64,000 nucleotides of DNA from Calcarisporiella thermophila CBS 279.70 (Eukaryota; Calcarisporiellomycota). The notes beneath the pieces were generated by a model that searched no databases, was not told where the DNA came from, and worked only from the letters and a program-made list of their open reading frames with translations. Both the position numbers and the translations under genes were made by a program. Positions 10,317 through 20,920 of this stretch are shown here, in pieces (position 1 is the first letter of the stretch; every line of letters starts with the position of its first letter). Location of the stretch: contig NW_027192192.1 of the NCBI RefSeq assembly GCF_041956535.1, positions 1,385,985 through 1,449,984 of the forward strand. Reading direction: 5' to 3'.

Positions 10317-13221
10317 ATGGTGGCTAGGCATTCCCTCGACTCATGCGGTCCTTCCACAAGCGCACGGACTACAAGCGATTCCAAACCTCGCATAATTAGC
10401 GTCACACACCAAGTCCCTTACAATTGCGTTCTTCAGAATGGCATCTCTGAGAGGTCTTCCGCCAGCGTCCCCACCCAGCCACCGGCGCCGGGTGGTTCTG
10501 GGAAACTCGACAGCTCCCCCCTCTTACAGCTGGAAAAGCCCAAATGGCGTTTAACGACACGCCGTGGGCATTCAGCCCTCTACGCGGGTGTCCGCTCTCT
10601 TCAGGAGAGCAGTGGAGAATGGGGAGAATCGATTCACGTCGGGTGGGTGGGACAGTGCACTAACGAGCTGGGCGAGGCACTGGAGTCTGCAAAGCTCCAC
10701 CAGCCATATCGCGAGAGCTTACGCGAACGGTTGTGGGAAGAGAAGGTTGTGCCTGTATTTCTGGAAGATAAAATCTCGGCGGGACACTACGAAGGCTATT
10801 GCAAGACAGGTAAGCCTATATCAGATAAGCGCCGTGAACTCTTCTGAGGGCGGCCTCCTTATTTTTTATTAGTGCTTTGGCCGCTACTTCATTATCTCGT
10901 GTGGGACACGGCTATGGACGCCCGAAAGCAATCGCTTTACTGGGGAGATTATGTGGCCGTGAACAAAAAGTTCGCTCAGGCCATCAGTGAGATCTATCAG
11001 CCAGAAGATATTAGTATGGCATTGTCTCAATAACCTACTTTCCACGCAAATTCAGTGAACCATTTTACTTTCATTATCTGTAGTTTGGGTGCATGACTAC
11101 CACCTGATGCTGCTTCCTCAGCTGCTCCGCGGGCTTATTCCTGCAGCCATCATAGGCTACTTCCACCATGCACCATTCTGTAGCTCAGAGATCTTTAGAT
11201 GTCTTCCTAGTAAGTATTCCGTGACTCTTGTGCAAATCAATTCGAATCCTACTTATAAAACTGCTCTTTGTCTACCCGGTAGAACGGGAGGACATCCTAC
11301 AGGGAATCCTTGGCTCGAACCAAGTTGGATTTCAAACCTACTCCTATGCGCGCCACTTCATGAGTAGCTGTACACGCGTCCTCGGCTACGATACCACACC
11401 ATTGGGTGTCGATGCAAAAGGTCACCTTGTTGTTGTGCAAACATCACCGATTGGAATAGATGCAGAGCGAGTGGACGCATGGCGCAAGGCTCCGGGAGTC
11501 GCCCCCAAGGTGAAAGCCATTAGAGAGATGTACGCGGGAAAGAAGATTATTGTGGCGCGAGACAAGCTCGACGTGGTGAAGGGGGTGAAGCAAAAGCTCA
11601 CCGCGTTTGAGAAGTTCCTTGAGGATTTCCCCGAATGGCGTGGAAAGGTTGGTAGAGCTGGTTTTCCCTCACATTTATACAGCGTCCCAACGCTCACATC
11701 CTCTTTTGGGGGATGCATTAGGTTGTGTTGATCCAAGTGACAAGCCCGGGGGTGCGCGAATCCGTTAAACTTGAGCACAAAATATCGGAGCTGGTGTCCA
11801 GCATTAATAGCACGTATGGCTCGCTTGAGTTCACTCCAGTACACCACTATCACCAGCACATCGATCGCGACGAGTACTATGCGCTGCTGACGGTGGCCGA
11901 CGTTGCGCTCATCACCTCGATCCGCGACGGGATGAACACGACCTCGCTGGAGTATATCATTTGTCAGAAAGAGGGTCATGGTCCGCTAATTCTCTCGGAA
12001 TTCACGGGCACCGCGGGCTCCCTGGCCGCCGCAATCCAGGTCAACCCGTGGGACTACAGTATGGTGGCCAATGCGATCAATGAATCCCTGAAAATCCCAG
12101 CCGACGAGAAGATCATCAAGCATGAGCAACTTTACAACCATGTGAGCTCCCACACCGCCAAGTATTGGGCCACGAGCTTTATCCGCCAGCTCATTGCGAA
12201 TGCGGGCACTCCCGATCAAGGATACCTAACCCCCTTACTAGACGTAGAATTGCTAATAGAGAAATACCGAGCGACCAGCAAGAGGTTGCTCCTGTTTGAC
12301 TATGATGTTAGTAGATGGCTCTTTTACGTTGGACCTTACGAAGGAAGGATACCTACCGGGCACTGACCTCCATCTCCTGTAGGGAACCCTGACCCCCATA
12401 GTGAAACAGCCGCATTTGGCCACGCCGAGTGAGAAGATGCTGCGCGCGCTCCAACAACTGTGCGACGACCCCCACAATGTCGTGTGGGTGATCTCAGGCC
12501 GCGACCAGAAAACTCTCATGGAGTGGCTGGGAGGCGTGCGGAATCTTGGGCTAAGGTAGAGTGCGTGGATTGGTTGTACATCCCGAGCTGCCGAGTTCTC
12601 ACTCTTTGCTCCCTCCTTTGTTTTCACCCCCATGCTATTAGTGCCGAGCATGGATGCTTCCTGAAGAACCCGGGTGTAGACCGATGGATCAACCTTACCG
12701 AGCAGATCGACATGTCGTGGCAGAACGAGGTCAACGCTATCTTTAACTACTATACCGAGCGCACGCAGGGCTCCTTTGTCGAGCACAAGATCTGCTCCAT
12801 TGCCTGGCACTATCGCATGGCCGATCCGGCTTACGGCGAATTCCAGGCGAAAGAGTGCCAGAATCACCTGCGGCAGGCGATCGTCTCCAAGCTCCCTGTC
12901 GACATTCTGGTCGGGAAGAAGAATCTGGAGGTTCGCCCCATCTCGATCAATAAGGGTGGAGTAGTGCAGCGGCTGCTCGCCGCCCACTCCTCCCTCGACT
13001 TTGTGATGTGTGCAGGAGATGACAAAACCGACGAGGATATGTTCAGGGCCATCAAAAACGCCGGGAAACTCCGAGGCGTGGAGGAGGAGCAGTACCATCA
13101 GTTCCGGGTGACCATTGGGGCCGAGACCAAGAAGACGCTTGCGAGCTGGCACGTGCCGACTCCCGAAGAGCTGGTGAGCATTCTGGAGCGTCTGGCCGGA
13201 ATTGCAAACGAGCACTCCTAA
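10317..13221 (+). CDS. TPS2: Trehalose-6-phosphate phosphatase with GT20 domain (Tps2 type)
   Basis: Seven exons (10317-10809, 10873-11013, 11084-11209, 11283-11647, 11722-12306, 12383-12555, 12642-13221) encode 820 residues. The N-terminal GT20 synthase-like domain has SVTHQVPYNC, WVHDYHLMLLPQLLR, SSEIFRCLPKRE, KLDVVKGV and DGMNTTSLEYI. The C-terminal HAD phosphatase has the intact nucleophile motif LLFDYDGTLTP (split by an intron), VISGRD, and GDDKTDEDMF. Tps2-type proteins keep a degenerate synthase domain for complex assembly and dephosphorylate trehalose-6-phosphate to trehalose. The substitutions DGMNTTSLEY and HHAPF in the synthase part support the Tps2 rather than the Tps1 or Tsl1 branch. 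The start is the first ATG in the open frame. Two introns have GTT donors (gttggt at 11648, gttagt at 12307). The length fits the family. Confidence 0.94.
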
Positions 13222-14033
13222 TGGATGTAGGATGTCGGGGGGGATTACTGCCGTCCTGGGGCTGTGACAGTATACGTTGTGTGTATGTATAACCTATCCA
13301 CGAAAGAAAGAAAGGAGATATCTCTCTCTATCTATATATTTAATAGCGGATAAGCTCCTTAATCTTTTTTTTCGTTGGCGCTACGATTGCTTCTTTGCGT
13401 ATTTTATCCTCATAGATATACCGTATCATACGAATGTATTTTTTTTCCTCTCCTTTTTCTTTCCGCCGCCATATGTTTTTCTCGTATTTTCCCCTCCCAT
13501 GTCTACTCATTTACTATCTCTACTATTTATGAATGATAGTGGCTCTCCATCAACTTATCCCAGGAATAAAGCAACGGGTTCAATAGTATCCCGCCTTCTA
13601 TTCTATAGAAGCATGTTAAATTTCACGCGATCATGGGTGGAGCAAGGGCCCATCTGAATTGGGCATGTGTAAAAAACTGGGCAACAAAGAGGTACTATTA
13701 ATAAGGAATTTTGAGAGTGCCGATTGCCTAGCTGAGCGTCTCCTCTCAGGGCTGAGCCTATTCATCGCCACCCCATCGACAGAAACAGCGCGATAGGGGT
13801 GCAGTTTTCATTCTTCGCTAGAGCCCTGGGGCATCCCCCTCATTTTCCGAAAATAAAAACCAAAGTTCTATTCTATTGTGATCCAAAGTCCTTTAAAAAA
13901 TAAAATAGAGTAAAGAAAAACAAGTATCAAAGACAATGCACATGAATTCGAAGTTGAGTCGACTCCATGGTCGTTAAATAGCATAGGAAGCACGGTCTAG
14001 AGCGATGAAACCAGGTCGACGCCCCACGTAGGT
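13222..14033. other. Convergent intergenic region
   Basis: This lies between the 3' ends of TPS2 and PNP. It contains a short TC/TA low-complexity patch at 13319-13341 and T-rich runs that suit 3' processing of TPS2. I see no gene. Confidence 0.55.
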
Positions 14034-15127
14034 CTATAGGTTCTCGCGCGAGATGAGATCGATGATCCGGCTCACCAGCGATTGCATCTCCAAGGCACGC
14101 TTCGCGCTCATGGCCAACACCTCCTCGTGGGTCGCGGTGTACTCGGGCCCATCGGCCAAGCTGTCGCCGCGCTCTTCGGCCTCCTCTGCCGAAAGCGACG
14201 GGCGGGCCACGACTTGGTTGGTGACCAAACTCAGGCCCAAAATTTGAAGCCCGCAGTGCTTAGCAACAATGATCTCGGGCACGGTCGACATTCCCACCAC
14301 ATCACCGCCCAGCGAGCGCAAGAAGCGGGCCTCCGCGGGAGTTTCGTAGCTGGGGCCACCGACGTAGCAGTACACACCCTCCTTGAGGACCTTGGGTTGG
14401 AAGCTAAGCTGCTTGGCGGCACGGAAGGCAAGGCGGCGAAGCGCGAAAGTATACGCATCGGACACGGCAGGGAAACGGGTACCGAACTGCTCGAGATTGG
14501 GCCCACGCAGAGGGTTATTGCCAGCGAGGCCGCCAAGATTGATGTGGTCAGTGAGCACGGCGACATTACCGACCCCGAAATCGGGGTTCAACGAACCGGC
14601 AGCATTGGTAACTATAGGGCGAATGGGGATGAGCTAGCATGGGGGAACAGACTAGAAACAACGAGCACTATACCGATCAGGGTCTTGATGCCGAGGAGGG
14701 CCATAACGCGCACCGGGAGCGTCACCTGGAGCAAAGAATGACCTTCATAGTAGTGGAAACGACCAACCATGAAGATGGCAGGCGTCTTCTCCTCTCCGAT
14801 GAGACCGAACACTAGTTTGCCCGCATGACCAGCGACTAAAGTTGGTAGAATGGGGTCAAAACGATGTTAGAGATGGCGGCATCGGTTAATGCTAGCAGAC
14901 AGAAGCATACCTGTGCTCACCACGAATCCAGGGATCTCCGAGTATGCGAATTCAACCTTGGTCTCCTTGTCGAGGGTGTCGACCAGGCCTCCCAACCCAG
15001 ACCCACAAATAATGCCGACCTTAAGCTTGGGGGGCTTCAGATGATCGGGGAGGCGCGCAGAGATATAGGCAGCGCTCTCCTCGTAGATGCCAGTGTTGAT
15101 GCTTTCGAGTGAATTGTGCCCTGTCAT
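14034..15127 (-). CDS. PNP1: Purine nucleoside phosphorylase
   Basis: The three exons 15127-14911, 14835-14674 and 14611-14034 give 318 residues. Family signatures in order: GIICGSGLGGL (phosphate-binding loop), EIPGFVVSTVAGHAGKLVFG, VGRFHYYEGHSL, VTNAAGSLNPDF (split by an intron), DHINL, GVYCYVGGPSYETPAEARFL, and GMSTVPEIIVAKHCGL with the purine-binding TNQ. This is the trimeric PNP family (NP-II). It cleaves inosine and guanosine with phosphate to free base and ribose-1-phosphate for purine salvage in the cytosol. All expected active-site blocks are present and the length is normal. The 3' end converges on TPS2. It is not obviously linked in function to its neighbours. Confidence 0.96.
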
Positions 15128-16624
15128 GGTTCGTCGGTAGAATGGACAAAAAAAAATAAAAGAATGGGGGGAGAAAGTGAGGAGCAAATGCTTTGAAAAC
15201 GCTTTAAAATATAAGCGTGACTGCAACTGTCGCTGATATCCACAAAGCTTAAGCTTAGGTTTTCACACAGTCGGGTTGGAAAATTTCACCTCAAATCAAA
15301 GTTTCATGAACTCTCAGGCACAGCTCCTAGGGGTATGAAGGCCCTATCCTGCTCTATGACTGCGTAGGATGTGGTATGCGACAAGAAAGTCATCCAAATA
15401 GCTCCTTCCCAAAGCATGCACGCTAGCCAGAGCATCCTGGTTTATTATTGGCATTGCAGCTCGTTGCGAGATAGCTTTGTAACGGTCACGCCGGGTAGAA
15501 AGATGCGGATGGCTTCTTCTGCAGGCAATATGCCTCGGATAGATGTTTACTCCAACCCCATTGTTGGGCGCTAGCTTGGGGGATGCCGTTGAGTATCCTA
15601 CTGCATCGCCAAGGTCATGATTCGCTCTTTCCTCTTCTCCAACTCAGTGATCCCCATAAACGGAAAACACCCATGACCTGATACTGGAGAAATACAGGTC
15701 CAGCTGTGCCGAAGTTGCCGATTTCCTCAGCTTGCATTTGGCGATTTTAATTTCAGCCACAAGTTGCTCTGCCGCCTTTCAGAATAGCAGTCCCATTCGA
15801 AGTGTACAGGAACCTCGATCCTGGATCTCTTCTTCGCACCAAAGATCCAAACAACGAATGCTTCTAGGGCGAGGCTTCCCCATAAACTGCCGCCACCAGC
15901 GAACGAGGCAGAGGAAGCCAATGTGGATCAGAGGGATAGGCTATTCAAAGCACGATGCCGATCGCTATTGCCAGCCTCTCTCGCCCAAGAAACAAGCTTT
16001 GTGTGTGTTGCAGGTTGAGATCTCGAATGGCTCTAGATCACGACGCCGGTATGTCGTTGCTGCTCTGAAAAGCGCCTATGCATCCGCGGAGCCCCATTCA
16101 TCAGCTCCATCTTCTCAAATAGAAAATTGCCCATCTCACGCCTATCGGGGGCGATTTTTCCAGAGCGAAGGCATTCTGGCCGAGAACGGCGAGGCCAAGC
16201 GTGGTGGGGAAAGCGGTAGTAGGGCTTATCCCATCTAAGAATGGGCCACGTGTTCGGCAGTTTCACCAAACACCGCGATGCGTCTCCACGCCCTCCCGAT
16301 TACGTCTCCCTTTTTGTTTGCTAGAAACTTCTGCACGAGGTGTTCGACGAGGTTCGAGGGTAATTTTGACTATTTCTCATCGATACGTAAGCCAATCATG
16401 CCAAGAGCGATTTCTGTATTATAACCCGCGGCTGTAATTTATCCCCGTGCCGCACCGAGCGAAATACGTAACCTCCAATCCGGCGTTTCTCCCACGGAGG
16501 CAGTATATATTAAAGCCTCTCGAAATGCTGCTTCTGATCCATATTAATTTGCCCGATTATCAAACTAACCCAAGCTGTATCCTTAATTCCACTTTTTCCA
16601 CTCCACTCTTCGACACCATACACC
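15128..16624. other. 1.5-kb stretch without a gene I can support
   Basis: This holds the PNP promoter and the MAPEG promoter. Between them, at 15.7-16.25 kb, several medium open frames exist on both strands, including a Lys/Glu-rich helical-looking frame on the minus strand. None can be spliced into a recognisable protein. A small unrecognised gene is possible. A TATA-like stretch occurs near 16503-16511 upstream of the MAPEG gene. Confidence 0.4.
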
Positions 16625-17309
16625 ATGTCTGCCACTGCTACTGCCATCACACTTGCGCTTCCTAAGGAATACGGCTACGTTCTCGCGACGGGCGTTGCTT
16701 CCTACGTGCTCTTGATGGGCCTGGGGGTAATTATTTCTTTCCATACTGTCTAGGCTCGTCGACATTAACTTGTGCGCGATTTTCTCCAGATCTCGGTCGG
16801 AGGACAGCGAAAGCGCGCCCAGGTTCCTTATCCCTATCTCTACGCTGATACGGCCGAGGCGAAAGAGGATAAGAAGAAGTACATCTTCAACTGCTATCAG
16901 CGCGCTCATCAGGTATGCCATATTGAGGGAATGGGCTCGCCACTTGGCGAGCTTATGCAAGGGGCAGCCATGTTTTTATTCTAATGGTTCTATTGCGAAC
17001 GAATTAGAACACCCTTGAATTCTACCCCATCTTTATTTCCTCGCTCTTGATCTCCGGATTGAAGCACCCTTACATTGCCACCGGTGCCGGTGTAGCCTGG
17101 ATTCTCGGTAAGAAAGAATGAATCCTGACATTTTTATGCCAAGAGTTTGACCGAGTCTGGGTGGGGATGGAATAGGACGCATTGTCTACGCGCGTGGCTA
17201 CCAAACCGGTGACCCAAGCAAGCGGAACCGGGGAGCATTCCATTTCCTCGCCCTCACCACCCTCATGGGAGCTGCGGCATCGACTGCCTACCAACTAATC
17301 ACGCTCTAA
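16625..17309 (+). CDS. MAPEG family membrane protein (microsomal glutathione S-transferase 3-like)
   Basis: Four exons (16625-16726, 16790-16912, 17008-17107, 17176-17309) encode 152 residues. It has four hydrophobic helices typical of MAPEG proteins. Between helix 1 and 2 is the basic-acidic loop with QRKRAQVPYPYLYAD, then FNCYQRAHQNTLEFYP, the MGST3/LTC4-synthase signature containing the glutathione-contacting Arg, Asn and Glu. GRIVYARGYQTGDP follows after helix 3. Members conjugate or reduce lipid peroxides with glutathione in the ER or outer mitochondrial membrane. Length and topology match MGST3. The gene stands alone, with long spacers on both sides. Confidence 0.94.
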
Positions 17310-18767
17310 TGTGAACTTTCTCTGTGCTCCATAATAAATTCATCCTCATTCTGGTCCTCTAGCTTTTGCGCTGTGATCGATGTCATTTTAGCCAAATCTT
17401 GTCTGCATTTTTCTGAAGAGACTGGGGTAATGGCCGAAGAATCGGCTCTAGGTGTAATCTCCATAAAGACGCAAGCCAAAACCGAGTGGTATGTCCACTT
17501 GAAGTCCAAAAAGTTCTCATGATATTCCCCCAATAATAAGGGGTGCACTGAATCAAATTTCTTCAAAACGCCCTCAGTAGATGGCCCCTAATTTGAGCTG
17601 CCTGTATATGGGCCGCCCTTTTACAATAACACTTTCTTCTAAACTATAATATGCATGACAAAAGACCTATGGGGGTCCAACGCTCCGTGGCTCGTACCTA
17701 AAAAGCGAGTGCATGCAAATAGAGCGGCCTCATATACATAGGAAAATGGTCATGTTAATTTTCTGCATTCCTCCAAACCAACCTTTATATACCAATATAA
17801 TAAATTGAATAGATATTCATTGACATACAGTGTTAGTTTGCTAACGCTATATACACTCCATTCGCATTTCCCCTTTTCTCTTTCCTCCCTTAGGGACAGT
17901 GGTAATGTGTTGTTAGTAGAGTATGGCTCAGGTACTGGAGACTTCAAACGAGGGGCGTAATCTTGTATACTGCCTTGCAGAGTGTGAAGACCGATGCTAT
18001 CTGTCGCAGAGCTTACTGGCTACAGACGAACGCCAGGCCTTGAGCCGGGCGAGTTTCACCCTCCACCTCCGACTTTGATCCTCCGAATAGGCCACACTTT
18101 GTGTAAGCACCCAGACGCGCAAGCACTTAAAGCGTACTGCAAGTCTTTTGATTTGAACGGTTTGTACACATGGAGCCTGTCAGGGCACTAAACTCGAGTC
18201 TCCGTCACCGCACTCTCCATTCAGTTTGGCAATCCACGGTTGCTATTTTCCCGTTCAGGATCCATTGCATATGCCCCACTTCCTCGGAAACTCTGCTACT
18301 TCGAGAGACAATTTATTTTGGGCTCGATATGGCCACCTAAGATCCTCGTTCCTCGCATACCGTGGTAGAAGAATACGCGTGCTTGCTTGACCAGAATTCT
18401 ACCTTAACATGTCAACAACTGGAGCATGTTTTCTATCGGGGACTCTGGTTTGCTTCCCGTAGATTCCATTCAACCCTTCTCCCTCGGCCGACGAACAGAA
18501 TTAATAACGTAAATGCAAGGGATACTTACGGATATCCGACTGACGAGCCGGGCAAAAGGAACCAAGGAAGAAGCTATTTCTTGGCGAGGATTTTGGCCCA
18601 TCCTAGCGCGGGAGTCATCATAACGGGTTTAAAGACGCTTCAATATATAGTATACTCAACACCGTTGTCGTTTATTATTCGACACTAGGTAATAGCATCA
18701 AAGCGGCAAACGAAATTTAGAAATTTAGCCCGTCTTCTGCTCCCTCGCATAGATAGCTTTAGTCAGA
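17310..18767. other. Intergenic, no supported gene
   Basis: This is a 1.45-kb spacer. An open frame at 18362-18688 has no recognisable features and no splicing partners. The rest shows no repeats or RNA genes that I can identify. Confidence 0.45.
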
Positions 18768-19888
18768 ATGCTTGAGGTGCGGTACCTGTCGAAACGAAAG
18801 CCCAATGGCAACTGGCTCTTCAAAGTATACCCGAGCTTGCTCCTCCTTTGTGGGCAAGATGCAAGAGATTAACATCTGATCTTCCCGTCTGTCTGCAGGG
18901 AATCGATTTCAAGCTAAAACATGGCGAAATAATGGTGATTCGTGGCCCAAGTGGATCCGGGTAAGCCCTACCTACTGCTAACTTTCCCGAGGCTTGCCCC
19001 TGCTCCATTCCTCCACTTGGTCTCATCTCTCTTTTCTCTTGTTCGCGAGATTAGTAAAACGACCCTCCTGAAGTGCATCGCGGAGTTGATAGACCACGAG
19101 GATGGGCAGATATATCTTGACGGAAAGTAAGTGGTCATGAATGAGAATCCAAAAGTGATCCTGATTGCCGACTAATCCATCCGACCTAGGACATGCATCG
19201 ACTACGGCATTCCAGAGTGGCGCTCTCGTATCACATATGTGCCACAGCGGCCGCCTTCTCTCCCCGGATCGCCCCGCGATTTCCTTGAGAGGGTGCGAGG
19301 ATACGCATCGCAGAAGCACAAAAGCTTCGAAGATCCCGTGAGTTGCCTATATTTACTTTCGCTTTTTGTCTCGATCCCTTCTCACCCCTGTTTTCGGTGT
19401 TGACCAACTTCTTGGGCAAATAGGTGGCTATCTCCAACGGATGGAACGTGCCTGAGGATCTTTGGTCCAAAGAGTGGAAGAATCTCTCGGGCGGAGAAAT
19501 GCAGCGCATCTCGCTAGCCATTGCCATTTCGCTGGCACCCGATGTGCTGTTGTTGGACGGTATGCACGTTGAAATTTTATCTCTGGGCTAGGCTCTCTTT
19601 GCTCTTCTCTAATTCCAATACGGGCTCACTCTTTCGCTCTAATGCATCCCCCCCCCCCCCCCAGAACCCACTTCTGCTCTCGATCCTGAGAGCGCTGAGC
19701 TCGTGGAACGCACCCTCATAAAGCGCCGGATGACATGCATATGGGTCACGCATTCGCCGGAACAAGAGAAGCGTGTTGCAAAAAAGACGCTTTCTCTGGA
19801 CGGAGAGGGGAACGGACAAGAGCGGGTGAATGGGCGTGGCCATGGCGATGGCTCCGAGGGAAACAATGGAGTAGCTATAGACATGTAA
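18768..19888 (+). CDS. Soluble ABC-type ATPase (FetA/YbbL or STAR1-like)
   Basis: Six exons (18768-18824, 18899-18960, 19055-19126, 19190-19337, 19424-19559, 19665-19888) encode 232 residues, a single nucleotide-binding domain with no membrane segment. Walker A is GPSGSGKTTLL (split by an intron), the Q-loop region is TYVPQRPP, the signature is LSGGEMQR, and Walker B plus D-loop is VLLLDEPTSALD (also split), with the switch His in WVTHSPEQ. The closest architecture I know is the ATPase of two-component transporters such as bacterial FetA-FetB and plant STAR1-STAR2. The cognate membrane partner is not in this window. The last intron ends in a run of 15 C just before its AG. The final 30 residues are Gly-rich and low complexity. 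Confidence 0.85.
19648..19662 (+). repeat. Poly-C tract at a 3' splice site
   Basis: Fifteen consecutive C residues form the polypyrimidine tract directly before the acceptor AG (19663-19664) of the last intron of the ABC ATPase gene. Confidence 0.9.
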
Positions 19889-20181
19889 ATCTTGAATGGG
19901 AAGTCCACCCTACACCACTTCTTTTAGCATCGTATTTTTTATTATATACTTCGTGAAGCAGAAGAACAATAGATAAACTCTTTATTTCTAATATAAAAAA
20001 AATAAGAGAACATCAACTATATATACTGTGAAGAGGAGAGAGAGACACGTGGAAATATACAGAAAGGGGAGGGGAGTAGGGCATGCTGGAGCAATTAGCG
20101 AAATAGAATCGGAACAGAGTCATCAAAAGTGGGGAATAGTACAGGGTCTCTAGATGAGTGGAGGATGGAGGCGGGGGTGCG

Positions 20182-20920
20182 CTATTGCTCCCAGAGATAA
20201 TTCGTGCTGAAAAAGGGGGAGTACTTGTCGTCGAAAACAAGCGTGCGCACGTCATTAGCGTCCTTTGACACTATTCGCGCCTTGGTGAAGTTACCGCACC
20301 CATCTTCCACAAGATCGATGCCTAGCTGGCGACATAAGTGTAGCTTTAACCTAGGGGAGAGCATGTTTTGTATTTGGGTCAGAATTTGAAGGTCAAGGGA
20401 ATCGCTTTCCCTTATTTTCATCGGCTCACTTACAAAGTCTCGTCTGGGGGAATATCTTTTTCCTCCTCCTCCTCCCGATCCAGCTCCGCCATTTCTTCTC
20501 TCAGCTGGTGGAGCGTTGCCTCCAGCGCGCCAACCGATTGCTCCACCTGATTGATTCCCTTTGCAAGCGCGTACTTTTCACGGTCAAGCGCAAGCATCCG
20601 GTCGCTCTGCTCCATCTCGTCTGGAGCACCCTTGGGACGCGTTGCATTCTGCTTGGTCAGTTCAAGCTGTCGGTTCAATGCTACAAGCACAAACAGATGA
20701 TGGATGGGGCGTTAGTTTGGGCAGCGGAGCAACAACGTGACCGGCCACAATTACCAAGCAGGATGTCGCGGGTCTCAATGCTCTGTTTCTTCTGCGCCTC
20801 CTCCGTCTCGCGCATCACATTACGGATTTTGCTAATGATCTCAAGTTCCTCCGTGGGCACAAACGATTCTGTGGCCTTTTGGAGAAACTCGCGCGTTTGA
20901 TTGAATGTTTCCGCCGCCAT
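20182..20920 (-). CDS. SPC24: Kinetochore protein Spc24 (Ndc80 complex)
   Basis: The three exons 20920-20755, 20680-20434 and 20350-20182 give 193 residues. The N-terminal two thirds is a coiled coil (EEAQKKQSIETRD, EQSVGALEATLHQLREEM, acidic EEEEE). The C-terminal globular domain contains LKLHLCRQLGIDL, then FTKARI and ends YSPFFSTNYLWEQ, the typical Spc24 ending (YFWEQ-like). With Spc25 it forms the centromere-proximal end of the Ndc80 complex and binds Mis12 and CENP-T. The ATG at 20920 was chosen because the mature-like start MAAETFNQTREFL fits the family. An upstream in-frame extension to 21061 exists but is not conserved-looking. Confidence 0.92.

Noticed and set aside
12253-13215. 320-codon minus-strand frame opposite TPS2
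   Set aside because: It is the antisense shadow of the GC-rich phosphatase exons, and the plus strand carries all TPS2 motifs.
14082-14741. 219-codon plus-strand frame opposite PNP
   Set aside because: It is the antisense of a well-supported gene, with no protein features of its own.
18362-18688. 108-codon frame between MAPEG and ABC genes
   Set aside because: It has no start context, domain or splice partner. It could be a gene but cannot be supported.
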